Shown here piece after piece: positions 8,869 to 18,687 of a stretch of 64,000 nt of DNA. Origin of the DNA: Candidatus Rhodoferax bjergmarkensis (GTDB lineage Bacteria; Pseudomonadota; Gammaproteobacteria; Burkholderiales; Burkholderiaceae_C); assembly GCA_016708345.1 (NCBI GenBank), contig JADJFX010000036.1, positions 1-64,000 of the forward strand. The letters are read 5' to 3'. Numbering within the stretch: position 1 is the first letter of the stretch; each line of letters opens with the position of its first letter. The position numbers and the translations under genes are program-made. Below the pieces are notes generated by a model. That model was not told the DNA's origin. It did not search any database and was given only the letters and a program-made list of their open reading frames with translations.

Positions 8869-11118
8869 TTACTTGGTCTCAAAGTTGGTTGCGCCGTCCC
8901 ACGCGGGGTCAAACGGGAGCAATCGCATTGAGGCGACACGCTCAGAGTAGAGTTGATAAAGGTACCGTTTTTCATTCATTCGCAGCAAATTGAGCATCAG
9001 CATATCGCACTGATCCCAATCCTGCGCGCGGTAGGCTTTGATGAAGGTCTTCCAGGTTTTGAGTTCAGTGGCAGCCTCTGGTGACAACCGATCCTTGGGT
9101 GCCATCGGCCAAAAGATGGCGACAGCCTGCTCTTTGCCTTTGACGCGAACACTGTCAAGCTCCTGCCATGCGTAGCCAGTGGCCAGCTTGCGTGTAGTTT
9201 CGCTCACCACAATATCGAGGCCATAGGTTTTGGACAAACCTTCCAGACGGGAACCCAAATTCACTGCATCCCCAATCACCGTGTAACTGCGCCGAATGTT
9301 GGAGCCCATGTCCCCCACACACATGACGCCTGTATTGAGACCGATGCCAATGCCTATTTCCGGCAAGCCGCGTGCCCGGTGGTCCTGATTGATTTCGCGC
9401 ACCGCATTGGACATTTCCATGGCCGATTTGACGGCCAGATGGGCATGGTCAGCAGTCTCAACCGGTGCCCCCCAGAACGCCATGACGCAGTCACCCATGT
9501 ATTTGTCGATAGTGCCCCGATTGCCGCGAATGATGCTGGTCAACCGCGTGAACACGCCGGTGAGCAAATGCTGCAGTTGCAGCGGTTCCATCTTTTCCGA
9601 CATTTTGGTGAAGCCCCGCATGTCACAAAACATGACCGTTAATTCGCGACTGGTCGCTTTCATGCTGTAGCTGTCGGGGTCCTTGACCATTTCCTCAACC
9701 AACTCAGGGGGAACATAGGTGCCAAACAAGTTGGCCAACTCGCGCTTGGAGCGACTCTCCACAAAGTAGCCATAACTCATGTTCAGTCCAAATGCCGTCA
9801 CGACCATGGTCAAGGCCGAGGCCAGCGGCAACACCAAACCATAGGACCAATACAGCCAAAAATTGACACCCATCACAGCCAATATGGTCACACTGCTCAT
9901 GAGCACGGCCAACGGTGCGGACAGGGCAGGCAAGGCAAGCGCCAACAATAAACCAGCAATCACCAGAATCACAACTTCATAGCCCACCGAATAGTCAGGT
10001 TTGACCATGACCTTGCCGTCAAGCAAACCGGAGATGACATTGGCATGGGCCTCAACGCCGGGGTAAGTCTCCCCCACCGGGGTGACGCGCAGGTCCACCA
10101 ATCCTGGTGCCGTAGTGCCCACCAGCACAATCTTGTCTTTCAGCGCCCCGGCAGGAAGTCGTCTGGCCAGCACATCACTGGCCGAAATGTATTTGAATGA
10201 TCCCCCGCTTGCCCCGCCACGGCCACGAAACGGGATCAACACGGAAACGCGGTCATCAACGGGAACTGACAGCACTTTGCCATCCTTGTGCAAATCGATG
10301 CTTTCCAGTCGGTGGTAATTTCGCCCCAGAACGCGGTCTTTAGGGAAACCTGGCTTTACCGCGGGCAAGCCAGCCAGCATGCGAAACATCGCCAGTGACA
10401 AGGCCTCGAAATACTGTCCTTTGAATTCTGCAACCAGCGGCAGCGAACGGACGACACCATCGCCATCAATCACAGGATTGAAAAAGCCCGCCATCGGTGC
10501 AGCCTTGGCCAACTGCTCAATATTGGAACCAAAACCGTCCCACGAGGTGAACGGAACCTGTCGACCAAGCAAATCGGACTTATCCATCACAGGTTCAGGC
10601 AAAACCCCGGAAGCCCGTCCTTCGCGGTCGCTCGTTAAATAGTAGCCCAGCGCGACCGGACGCTTTTCAAGCGCACGGGCAAAAACCTGATCGTAGTCCA
10701 ACGATTCACGCAGTTGCTCAACCTGCGCAGCGAAACCGGCTTGGCCACGAAACTCTTTTTGGGCCAACTCGGTCAGTCGCTTCAGGCCCGAGCTTTCATC
10801 GGCCTCGGCGAACACCACGTCAAAGCCAAGCAAGGAAACTTGCTGCCGATCAAACAACTCATCCGTCAGTGCTGCCAGTTTGTTACGGCTCCAAGGCCAA
10901 CGCCCGATCTCCGCCAAACTCTTTTCATCAAGGTCAACGATGACGATTCGCTCATCGAGCGTATTGGGCATCGTGGCCCGCAAGCGGGAATCGTAGATGA
11001 TTTCATCAAGGTGCTGGAGCACACCCAGCCGAACCGCTCCCACTGCGTGCAGCAGAGCGAAAACCAAGGGTAAAAGCGTTACCGCAATGCGAGGCCAGTG
11101 TTTCAAAAATGATCCCAT
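8869..11118 (-). CDS. CHASE2-domain class III adenylate cyclase
   Basis: 749-residue membrane enzyme. N-terminal transmembrane helix (LPLVFALLHAVGAV), extracytoplasmic CHASE2 sensor domain (about 35-330, including IVIVDLDEKSLAEIGRWPWSR and VLVGTTAPGLVDLRVTP), three C-terminal helices (about 375-440), then the class III catalytic domain (about 495-670). Catalytic motifs are present: FCDMRGFTKMSE with a metal Asp, TIDKYMGDCVMAFWG with the base-selecting Lys and second Asp, and YTVIGDAVNLGSRLEG. These residues favour ATP, so cAMP is the likely product. It sits directly upstream of the phosphodiesterase and downstream of an FHA protein. The CHASE2 ligand is unknown. Confidence 0.9.
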   Translation of the reverse strand: MGSFLKHWPRIAVTLLPLVFALLHAVGAVRLGVLQHLDEIIYDSRLRATMPNTLDERIVIVDLDEKSLAEIGRWPWSRNKLAALTDELFDRQQVSLLGFDVVFAEADESSGLKRLTELAQKEFRGQAGFAAQVEQLRESLDYDQVFARALEKRPVALGYYLTSDREGRASGVLPEPVMDKSDLLGRQVPFTSWDGFGSNIEQLAKAAPMAGFFNPVIDGDGVVRSLPLVAEFKGQYFEALSLAMFRMLAGLPAVKPGFPKDRVLGRNYHRLESIDLHKDGKVLSVPVDDRVSVLIPFRGRGGASGGSFKYISASDVLARRLPAGALKDKIVLVGTTAPGLVDLRVTPVGETYPGVEAHANVISGLLDGKVMVKPDYSVGYEVVILVIAGLLLALALPALSAPLAVLMSSVTILAVMGVNFWLYWSYGLVLPLASALTMVVTAFGLNMSYGYFVESRSKRELANLFGTYVPPELVEEMVKDPDSYSMKATSRELTVMFCDMRGFTKMSEKMEPLQLQHLLTGVFTRLTSIIRGNRGTIDKYMGDCVMAFWGAPVETADHAHLAVKSAMEMSNAVREINQDHRARGLPEIGIGIGLNTGVMCVGDMGSNIRRSYTVIGDAVNLGSRLEGLSKTYGLDIVVSETTRKLATGYAWQELDSVRVKGKEQAVAIFWPMAPKDRLSPEAATELKTWKTFIKAYRAQDWDQCDMLMLNLLRMNEKRYLYQLYSERVASMRLLPFDPAWDGATNFETK

Positions 11119-11182
11119 AGCGCCCCGGTACTCGTTCTTGCATCATTTCGGCTCACATGAAACCGAAATACTTTGCAACAGT

Positions 11183-11845
11183 TCAGGTGTGAACAAATTG
11201 CATTTTGGTGCCGGCCAATTCAATCAGGTCACCATTTTTCAGCGAAACCGGATCCGCCCCAATGGGAGCCCCATTGAGGGTGGGGTTACCCGCACCTTCG
11301 ACATGGTGAACAACAAACCCACGCTGACGCCGGGTAATGGCAGCCACCGCAACACCGGGCTTCCCAATGGTGGTCACAACTTTGGTCAAAGGTACTTCAC
11401 GCCCTGTCGCAGCACCTGACATCACCTTGATCGCGGCATGCAAAGCATCAATTTCGGCACCATAACCGGAGGGGTACACCGAAGGCGGAGAGGATGAGTT
11501 CTGAGCTGCTACGGTGCCTGATTTGACCATCATGGTCTTCTCAAAGCCATCACCAGCGCCGTCACTGACAAACTTGATCTTGTACTTGCCGACCTCAACG
11601 CTGTCGCCGTTACGTAGCGCCTGCTTTTTGGCAGCCTTACCATTGACGTAAGTGCCGTTGGTGCTGTTGAGGTCCTCAATAATGACTTCATTACCGGACA
11701 TTTGAAGCACGGCATGCTCGCCACTAACTGCCAGGTTGTCAATCACGATATCGTTATACGGCCTGCGACCCAAAGTCGTTCTGTCCTTTGTAAGCTGGAC
11801 TTCCTTGATGACAACCCCGTCGATCGATACGATCATTTTCGGCAT
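11183..11845 (-). CDS. Double FHA-domain protein
   Basis: 220 residues, cytoplasmic. Residues about 20-90 are a canonical FHA domain (TLGRRPYNDIVID, SGEHAVL, DLNSTNGTYVNG) with the phosphothreonine-binding Arg, Ser-x-x-His and Asn. Residues about 140-220 form a second, diverged FHA-like fold (NPTLNGAPIG, LKNGDLIELAG). FHA domains bind phosphothreonine peptides. The kinase and phosphatase immediately upstream make this the likely reader of that phosphorylation, and the cyclase directly downstream a possible effector. Confidence 0.85.
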   Translation of the reverse strand: MPKMIVSIDGVVIKEVQLTKDRTTLGRRPYNDIVIDNLAVSGEHAVLQMSGNEVIIEDLNSTNGTYVNGKAAKKQALRNGDSVEVGKYKIKFVSDGAGDGFEKTMMVKSGTVAAQNSSSPPSVYPSGYGAEIDALHAAIKVMSGAATGREVPLTKVVTTIGKPGVAVAAITRRQRGFVVHHVEGAGNPTLNGAPIGADPVSLKNGDLIELAGTKMQFVHT

Positions 11846-11894
11846 GACCGACTCCTGTTCCTGAAACTTGTGATTGAGAATCTCATGAGATTTA

Positions 11895-12680
11895 CTATTT
11901 CCCGAGCAATCTGGCTATTAAACCTCGTTTTTCGGAAGATGCCTCCACTTGTGTTAACAATACTGTGATGTTATCGCGTCCGCCATTTTCATTGGCCATG
12001 GTAACCAACTCTGCAGCCATATTTTCCAGTGATGAATGATTGTGCAAAATTCTCGCCATTGCTTCATCTTCCAACATGTCCGACAACCCATCTGAGCACA
12101 TCAGATAAAGATCACCAGGCTCAACATGGTGCTCGTTAAGTTCAACCATCACTGAGTCTTCCACACCCAAGGCCCGTGTGACAAGATTTTTGTTAGCCGA
12201 TGTGGCCGCCTGCTCCGGCGTCAACAAGCCGGCGTCAATCTGCTCTTGTAACATCGAGTGATCTTTTGTGATCTGCAAGAACTCATGGCCACGCAAACGA
12301 TAGCAACGTGAATCACCTATGTGCCCCAACAACAGTCTGGCATCCTGAAAAACCCCCATGACCAACGTGGTACCCATACCCGAGTACTGCGGATTGGACT
12401 TGGATGCATTAAAAATAGAAAGATTTGCGTTGTCAACACATATTTCAATCGCCCGACGAACCTCTGCAGTTTTGGCCTGCGGGCCAGCTTGGGCCAGCCA
12501 GCGCGCCAGCTCTGACTTGATGAACGCCGTGGCCATACCACTGGCGATTTCACCCGCGTTATAGCCGCCCATGCCGTCCGCCAAAACACCCAATCGGGTG
12601 GCTTCATCGATGGAGAAGGAGTCTTCGTTATTCTCCCGGCATCGGCCCGGATCAGTTTGCGCGAAGAAGGTGTAATTCAT
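11895..12680 (-). CDS. PP2C-family Ser/Thr protein phosphatase
   Basis: 261 residues, the normal size of a bacterial PP2C (Stp/PrpC type). Metal-coordinating motifs are intact: DPGRCRENNEDSF, GVLADGMGGYNAGE, GHIGDSRCYRLRG, LMCSDGLSDML and GGRDNITVLL. It should remove phosphate from Ser/Thr substrates of the neighbouring kinase with Mn2+ or Mg2+. It lies 16 bases after the kinase stop and about 50 bases before the FHA gene, so it belongs to the same transcript. Confidence 0.93.
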   Translation of the reverse strand: MNYTFFAQTDPGRCRENNEDSFSIDEATRLGVLADGMGGYNAGEIASGMATAFIKSELARWLAQAGPQAKTAEVRRAIEICVDNANLSIFNASKSNPQYSGMGTTLVMGVFQDARLLLGHIGDSRCYRLRGHEFLQITKDHSMLQEQIDAGLLTPEQAATSANKNLVTRALGVEDSVMVELNEHHVEPGDLYLMCSDGLSDMLEDEAMARILHNHSSLENMAAELVTMANENGGRDNITVLLTQVEASSEKRGLIARLLGK

Positions 12681-12696
12681 TGTGTTGGGCTATTGT

Positions 12697-15404
12697 TCAA
12701 GTTGGCTCTTTGCCCGCTGCAGACTGCTGCGATGACATGGGGGTCGTGCTGATATTGGTTTTTTCAAATTCGGCTGGTGACCACGGCACGGTGGCAGAAA
12801 ACGTTGCTGTTTTTTCAAATTGCGCAGTAGGTTCTGAGTGATTTTTCGGCAAGGCCACGTCCGCTGGCGGACTGCCCATCGACATTTCGAGCATGATAAC
12901 CCGCAGGTCTTTGGCAAGCTGCGCCCCATCTTGGTAACGGTCTTCCGGTCGCTTGCTCAGCGACAAGGCGATCAGACTGGCCAGACTTTGCGGCAACTCC
13001 TTACGAATGATGCGAATATCAGGAGCCTCTTCGTTGGCAATTTTGTACATCAGCTCTGCCATGGATTCCCCGCGAAACGGCAGCACGCCCGCGAGCAGCT
13101 GGAACAGCATGACACCCAATGAATACAAATCCGAACGGCCATCAACCTTTTTCCCGGCCAATTGCTCTGGCGACATGAAACTGGGGGTGCCCAGCACAAG
13201 ACCTGTTTTTGTTTTGCTTGAATCCGTGATACGGGCAATGCCGAAGTCTGTCACCTTGACCGTGTCACTGGCAAGTTCGTACATGATATTGGCTGGCTTG
13301 ATGTCACGGTGCACAACATGCTGCTTGTGCGCATATGACAAAGCATCTGCCACACGGGCGATGATGGAAAGCACCGTCGGAACGGGCAGTAGATTTCCAT
13401 CTTTACAGTTGTCCACCAAGTCTTTTCCCTTGAGGAACTCCATGGCGATATAGGCCAGATCATGCTCCTCGCCCGCATCAAAATCGTGACAATGTTTTGA
13501 TGCTGCAAACGCCCTGCAGTCTCTGCTTCACGGAAAAACCGTTCGCGAGCGTCCGCCAACGCATCACCTTCGAACTCTTCGCCCAAGGCCATGGTTTTGA
13601 TGGCAACCACACGACCAATTTTGGGGTCTTTGCCCAAGTAGACCACGCCCATGGCACCCTTGCCCAATTCTTTCTCAACTTGATAGCGTCCCAGCATGGG
13701 TTTTTCGACTGCGCCACCATCTAGCAGCATGGTGCCGCCAGGATGCGAGGCACCGCCACCCAACATGACTGTTTCAGACAAGTTTTTGGCTCTGTTCAAC
13801 TTGGTCTTGAGGTCTTTGTAGTCCTTGTTGTAGGCGGCCATGTGCTCATAGACCGCCTCGGCTTTGTTGAACTGACGCTTGCGCTCAAAGTCAAGCGCCA
13901 GGTTGTACAGATTGCCCATCACGGGCTCAGCCATCGGCACCCGACGAAAACGATCAAACGCCATATCAAGCTGCCCCTGCCCCTGCAGCGCCAAGCCCAT
14001 CATGCGGTTGGTCTCGGCTGACTCCTCGTCAGACTTGACCTTGCCCGCTTCGGTCATCAAGAAGCGTTTTGTTGTCAAGGCCAGATGGCCAATGACCAAA
14101 AGCGAGGCCGGAAAAACCAGTTTCAGCCACAAGGCGGACCCAGACAATAAGCCAAACTCAGTACCCACCAAGACGATTAGCAAAAGAAATGTCACCACTG
14201 CCGCAGCGCCAGCCGACAGGCGCGGCAGTATTGCAATGACATAGGCACAAACCAGCAAAAACACACCTAATGTCGCCCAAACGCCCCAGCTTGGTTGCAC
14301 CAGAAAGTGCTCGCTCAAAATACTCGATGTAATGTGGGCAATGGTTTCTGCCGGCGTCAGGGACGGATGGCCTGGCACTGGAAATTGCGTACCCACTCCG
14401 GCAGCCGTGGCACCAATGATCACGATCTTGTCAGCGTATTTGCTCGCTGGTATTTTCTCGCTCAGCACATCGTAAAACGAGTCCACTGCAAAGGCTGGTT
14501 TGCCATCCCGGTCTTTGTAAAACTGCGGCAGCATAAATGCAGCACCATCGGTTTTGATGCGCAGCTTACCGATTTGCACCGATTCACCGACATTGAGTTT
14601 GATGTCTGCAGGCGTCAGGTTAAGACTTTTCACGGCCGCCAACAACGCCATGGAAGGCACGGCTTTGCCATAGTAGTTGACCAGCAAGGGCTCAACCCGC
14701 ACCGCGCCATCCACGTCCTGAAATTGATTCAGGTGACCCACACCGGCGGCCATGGTACCCAAGGCTTCGATCGGCTGCTGGTCACTGATCGCTGGCACTG
14801 AAAAACCATTGCTCTCGTCAAGCGCGCTCCTAAGTGCAAAGTCTGGCAAGGGGTTGTCTGGATTTCCCTGCGGTTCTCCGAGCCTGAAGGACGAGGGCAA
14901 GATGACGTTGTTGGCATTTTTGAGGCTACTGGCCAGTTGGCTATCGGTATCAAGATCCGCCTCGGCCTGCGCAATCACCTGCAACAACTGCTCTTGGCTG
15001 GCAGATGGCGTACTGGCAGGATCGTTTGAAGCACCCAGCACATCTTTGATTTTTCGGATGTAGGCCAAGCTGCGATCGACCTGTGGTTCAAAAAAGAATG
15101 CGGTATGAACGATGGTTTTTGCCTTGGCTGCGGCCAGTTGATCAATCAATGCGGCATGGACATCACGCGACCAAGGCCAGCGCCCGATGTTCGCAATACT
15201 CTGGTCGTCAATCGCAATCACAGCAATTCGATCTGACGGTGATCTGGTGGTGGAGGTACTGGCGAAGTCGTACAGTTTTCGCTCCAGCGAACCAATCACA
15301 TCCGTAGACATGTGCAGGCCGATCACCGCAGCCACAACCAGCACACCGGCAAACCAGTCGGTGCGCCAAAATTGGCTTTGCTTGGATGTTGAAGAGGATG
15401 CCAC
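12697..15404 (-). CDS. CHASE2-domain Ser/Thr protein kinase (frameshifted)
   Basis: About 902 residues after correction. GTG start at 15404 with upstream AAAGGCAG. Order: N-terminal helix, CHASE2 sensor (about 30-340), membrane helices (about 360-440), a helical TPR-like linker, then a Hanks-type kinase domain from about 571: GRYQVEKELGKGAMGVVYLG, VAIKT, HRDIKPANIMY, VTDFGIARIT and GTPSFMSPEQL. The frame breaks at 13480-13483: QHQNIVTI should continue FDAGEEHDLAYIAMEFL, which needs one more T on the coding strand in a four-base run. All catalytic motifs survive across the break, so sequencing error or a very recent mutation is likely. It is first in the phosphorylation/cAMP run. Confidence 0.85.
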
Positions 15405-15583
15405 TAACTGCCTTTGCTCAATAGCCCGTCAAAAAAAAACCGCTGCGCAACACCTGTCAGGCTACGGCTTTAAACAGGCGCTGAAATGGACGTTCGACGT
15501 TAGCAGACACGGCACGCGCCTGCAAGTGACGAATGCCCTCAATCTTGTCGTATTTTTGCAAAACCCAGCATATCGGTTACCGC
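15405..15583. other. Gap upstream of the kinase gene
   Basis: 179 bases between terC and the kinase, all minus-strand. A nine-T run on the minus strand near 15430 follows GC-rich sequence and could mark a weak terminator. The kinase operon promoter is expected here, but I cannot assign -10/-35 boxes. Confidence 0.35.
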
Positions 15584-16279
15584 TCAGGCTGCCTTTGACG
15601 TGCGATTTTTGATAACCATTCCAACCACAAAGACAGTCACAGCCCCCAAGATTCCAAAGCCATAACTCCACAACTGGGTTTGTGGCAGCCAATCCTTGGT
15701 GGCAGGATCACTGTGCGCCATGGTACCTGCGATCCACCCCAGCAACATGCCACCGATGGTGATGATGGCCGGAAATCTGTCCATCAGCTTCAGAACCAAC
15801 TGACTGCCCCAAACAATGATGGGAATACTCACCAGCAAACCAAAAATCACAAGGGGGAGTTGATGCGCAGAACCTGCACTGGTGGCCGCGCCCGCAATCG
15901 CAATGACATTGTCAACACTCATCACCAGATCCGCAACAATCACTGTCTTGACCGCCGCCCACAGCTTGTCGCTGCCCTGAATGTTGGAATGCCCTTCCTC
16001 CTGCGGCACCAGCAGTTTGACGCCGATCCACAACAACAGTGCGGCACCCACCAATTTCAAAAACGGCACTTGCAACAAGGTCAAGGCAAACGCAATCAAG
16101 ATGACGCGCAGCACAATGGCTCCGGCAGTCCCCCACAGAATGCCTTTGGTGCGCTGGTGCGGCGGCAGTTGTCGGCATGCCAAGGCAATCACGACAGCGT
16201 TATCGCCCCCCAGCAAAATATCGATCATGATGATCTGACCAACCGCAACCCAAAAATGTGCAGTGAGGAATTCTTCCAC
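15584..16279 (-). CDS. TerC / YjbE-family integral membrane protein
   Basis: 231 residues with about seven membrane helices. It shows the TerC-family acidic membrane motifs ILLGGDNAVVIALA near the N-terminus and DLVMSVDNVIAIAGAA in the middle, a pattern associated with metal-ion (Mn2+, Ca2+) or tellurium-linked transport. Start is a GTG with a weak upstream site. The gene is downstream of sucCD on the same strand but separated by two hairpins, so it is probably independent. The substrate is not resolved from sequence. Confidence 0.85.
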   Translation of the reverse strand: MEEFLTAHFWVAVGQIIMIDILLGGDNAVVIALACRQLPPHQRTKGILWGTAGAIVLRVILIAFALTLLQVPFLKLVGAALLLWIGVKLLVPQEEGHSNIQGSDKLWAAVKTVIVADLVMSVDNVIAIAGAATSAGSAHQLPLVIFGLLVSIPIIVWGSQLVLKLMDRFPAIITIGGMLLGWIAGTMAHSDPATKDWLPQTQLWSYGFGILGAVTVFVVGMVIKNRTSKAA

Positions 16280-16320
16280 GAGGTTCTTTCTTTATCGGTG
16301 CCAGGGGCTTGCAAACAACA

Positions 16321-16380
16321 AAGCCGGATTGTCCCTCAGGATTTCCGGCTTTTCAGAAGAAGCGCCGCAATCAGCGGCGC
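16321..16380 (-). terminator. Two consecutive hairpins downstream of sucD
   Basis: AAGCCGGA (16321-16328) pairs with TCCGGCTT (16344-16351), followed by a short T run on the plus strand. GCGCCGC (16362-16368) pairs with GCGGCGC (16374-16380) around a five-base loop. Together they form a plausible transcript end for the minus-strand sucCD operon. Confidence 0.65.
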
Positions 16381-16404
16381 CGTCAAAGGCTAAGGATGTG
16401 ACCT

Positions 16405-17298
16405 TTACAGCAAGGCTTTTAACAACTTCGCCATTTCAGAGGGATTGCGGGTGATGGTGAAACCGCACTCTTCCATCACGGCCAGCTTGGCGTCCGCTGT
16501 ATCAGCGCCACCAGAAATCAGGGCACCGGCATGGCCCATGCGCTTGCCAGCTGGCGCGGTGACACCGGCGATGAAACCAACGATGGGTTTTTTCATGTTG
16601 AGCTTGCACCAACGGGCCGCTTCTGCTTCGTCCGGGCCGCCAATTTCACCAATCATGATGACGGCGTCGGTGTCCGGGTCGTCGTTGAATGCCTTCATGA
16701 TGTCGATGTGCTTGAGGCCGTTGATGGGGTCGCCACCAATGCCCACCGCGCTGGACTGGCCCAGACCGATTTCGGTCAATTGTGCCACCGCTTCATAAGT
16801 GAGCGTACCGGAGCGGCTGACCACGCCAATGCGACCCTTGCGGTGGATGTGACCCGGCATGATGCCGATCTTGATTTCATCAGGGGTAATCAAACCAGGG
16901 CAGTTGGGTCCGAGCAGCAAGGTCTTCTTGCCGCCCGCAAGCTCCTTGGCGCGCATCTTGTTACGCACTTCCAGCATGTCCTTGACCGGGATGCCTTCGG
17001 TAATACAGATCGCCAGATCCAGGTCGGCTTCGACAGCTTCCCAGATCGCCGCGGCAGCGCCAGCAGGCGGCACATAAATGACGGACACGGTAGAACCGGT
17101 TTGGGCAGCGGCTTCTTTCACCGAGGCAAAAATTGGAATACCAAAAATGGATTCGCCCGCCTTCTTGGGGTTCACGCCTGCTGCGAAACATTCTTTTCCG
17201 TTGGCGTATTCCTGGCACTTTTCAGTGTGGAATTGGCCGGTCTTGCCGGTGATGCCTTGGGTGATGACTTTGGTATTTTTGTTGATAAGAATGGACAT
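16405..17298 (-). CDS. sucD: Succinyl-CoA synthetase (ADP-forming) alpha subunit
   Basis: 297 residues, the standard SucD length. The start is the ATG at 17298 (MSILINKNTKVITQGITG), 9 bases after sucC. An upstream extension in the same frame is a shadow of sucC. Motifs: ITGKTGQFHTEKC (CoA/Rossmann site), LLGPNCPGLITPDE, and the phosphohistidine loop GKRMGHAGALI with the catalytic His. With SucC it converts succinyl-CoA + ADP + Pi to succinate + ATP + CoA in the TCA cycle. Confidence 0.97.
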   Translation of the reverse strand: MSILINKNTKVITQGITGKTGQFHTEKCQEYANGKECFAAGVNPKKAGESIFGIPIFASVKEAAAQTGSTVSVIYVPPAGAAAAIWEAVEADLDLAICITEGIPVKDMLEVRNKMRAKELAGGKKTLLLGPNCPGLITPDEIKIGIMPGHIHRKGRIGVVSRSGTLTYEAVAQLTEIGLGQSSAVGIGGDPINGLKHIDIMKAFNDDPDTDAVIMIGEIGGPDEAEAARWCKLNMKKPIVGFIAGVTAPAGKRMGHAGALISGGADTADAKLAVMEECGFTITRNPSEMAKLLKALL

Positions 17299-17306
17299 AA
17301 TGGCTC

Positions 17307-18473
17307 CTAGGCTGCTTTGACGGCGGCAACCACTTTTTGGGCCGCATCGGCCATGGTGTCGGCGCTGATGATGGGCAAACCGGACTCGGCCAGCATCTTT
17401 TTGCCCAATTCTTCGTTGGTACCCTTCATGCGCACAACCAAGGGCACGCTCAGGTTGGTGGCCTTGCAGGCTGTGATCACGCCAGTTGCAATGGTGTCGC
17501 ATTTCATGATGCCGCCGAAGATGTTGACCAAAATGGCCTTGACCTTGTCGTTTTTCAGCATGATCTTGAAGGCTTCCGTCACCTTCTCTGGGGTGGCACC
17601 GCCGCCCACGTCGAGGAAGTTGGCCGGTTCTGCGCCAAACAACTTGATGGTGTCCATGGTGGCCATGGCCAGACCTGCGCCGTTGACCAGGCAACCGATG
17701 TTGCCGTCCAGGCTGATGTAGGCCAGATCAAACTTGCTGGCTTCCACTTCGGCCGGGTCTTCCTCGTCCAAGTCGCGGTAAGCCACGATTTCGGGATGTC
17801 GGAACAGCGCATTGGCGTCAAAGTTGAACTTGGCGTCAATCGCCTTGATGTTGCCGCTGCCTTCCAAAATCATGGGGTTGATTTCCACCAGCGAGGCGTC
17901 AGTGTCCATGTACACCTTGTAAACCTTTTGCAGCACGTCGACGGCTTGGGTGGTGGAACCGGCTGGAACTCCGATGGCATCGGCCAGCTTTTTGGCTTGT
18001 GCGTCAGTCAGGCCCGTGGCGGGGTCGATGATTTCGGTGACGATTTTTTCAGGCGTTGAGTGAGCGACTTCCTCAATGTCCATGCCGCCTTCGGACGATA
18101 CGATCATGGCCACGCGCTGGCTGGCGCGGTCGGTCACAGCCGATACGTAATACTCTTTTTGAATGTCGGCACCTTCTTCAATCAGCAGGCGGCGCACTTT
18201 TTGACCTTCCGGCCCAGTCTGGTGGGTGACGAGTTGCATGCCCAGAATCTCGCCAGCGAGTTTCCTGACATCGTCAATTGAACGCGCCAGTTTGACGCCG
18301 CCGCCCTTGCCGCGCCCGCCCGCATGGATTTGCGCTTTGACAACCCAAACGGGTCCGCCCAATTTTTGAGCAGCTTCTACCGCTTCTTGTACGGTGAAAG
18401 CCGCGATGCCGCGTGGCACCGGGACACCAGCTTGGCGCAAGATTTCCTTGCCTTGGTATTCGTGAATCTTCAT
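17307..18473 (-). CDS. sucC: Succinyl-CoA synthetase (ADP-forming) beta subunit
   Basis: 388 residues, equal to the usual SucC length. The start chosen is the internal ATG at 18473 (MKIHEYQGKEILRQAGVPV), matching the family N-terminus; three codons upstream in frame are not conserved. ATP-grasp domain (KAQIHAGGRGKGGGVKLA) and CoA-ligase region (NIFGGIMKCDTIATGVI) are intact. It provides the nucleotide-binding site of the complex and is cotranscribed with sucD. Confidence 0.97.
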   Translation of the reverse strand: MKIHEYQGKEILRQAGVPVPRGIAAFTVQEAVEAAQKLGGPVWVVKAQIHAGGRGKGGGVKLARSIDDVRKLAGEILGMQLVTHQTGPEGQKVRRLLIEEGADIQKEYYVSAVTDRASQRVAMIVSSEGGMDIEEVAHSTPEKIVTEIIDPATGLTDAQAKKLADAIGVPAGSTTQAVDVLQKVYKVYMDTDASLVEINPMILEGSGNIKAIDAKFNFDANALFRHPEIVAYRDLDEEDPAEVEASKFDLAYISLDGNIGCLVNGAGLAMATMDTIKLFGAEPANFLDVGGGATPEKVTEAFKIMLKNDKVKAILVNIFGGIMKCDTIATGVITACKATNLSVPLVVRMKGTNEELGKKMLAESGLPIISADTMADAAQKVVAAVKAA

Positions 18474-18562
18474 AGGTCTCAATCGGTTGAGGACGTCGCT
18501 GGCTGCATTGGATGCGCTGGAGTTCTGTCCTGCAAGGTTTCAGGAGTGGATGATTTTTACCT

Positions 18563-18590
18563 AGCCGCAAAGCTCTAGAGCGTTGCGGCT
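18563..18590. promoter_or_regulatory. 28-bp near-perfect palindrome between sucC and argC
   Basis: AGCCGCAA and TTGCGGCT flank the perfect palindrome GCTCTAGAGC, with only one mismatched pair. It lies in the roughly 200-bp divergent gap, about 90 bases from sucC and 98 from argC. No T tract follows on either strand, so an operator is more likely than a terminator. Confidence 0.5.
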
Positions 18591-18687
18591 GGCACTGGAC
18601 AAAGCAGTGACAGAATGTATCATGCGGCGGCGCACAAGCCTTTAACCAGACTTACACGCCCCCTTGCCCGACCCGAAGCACCCCACC

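Noticed and set aside
13480..13483. Programmed frameshift in the kinase gene
   Set aside because: The short A/T run lacks a slippery heptamer with a downstream structure, and similar breaks occur in unrelated genes here, so error or mutation is simpler.
16405..17694. 429-residue frame including sucD and a basic N-terminal stretch
   Set aside because: The first 132 residues are a shadow of sucC in another frame; sucD begins at 17298 with the family N-terminus.
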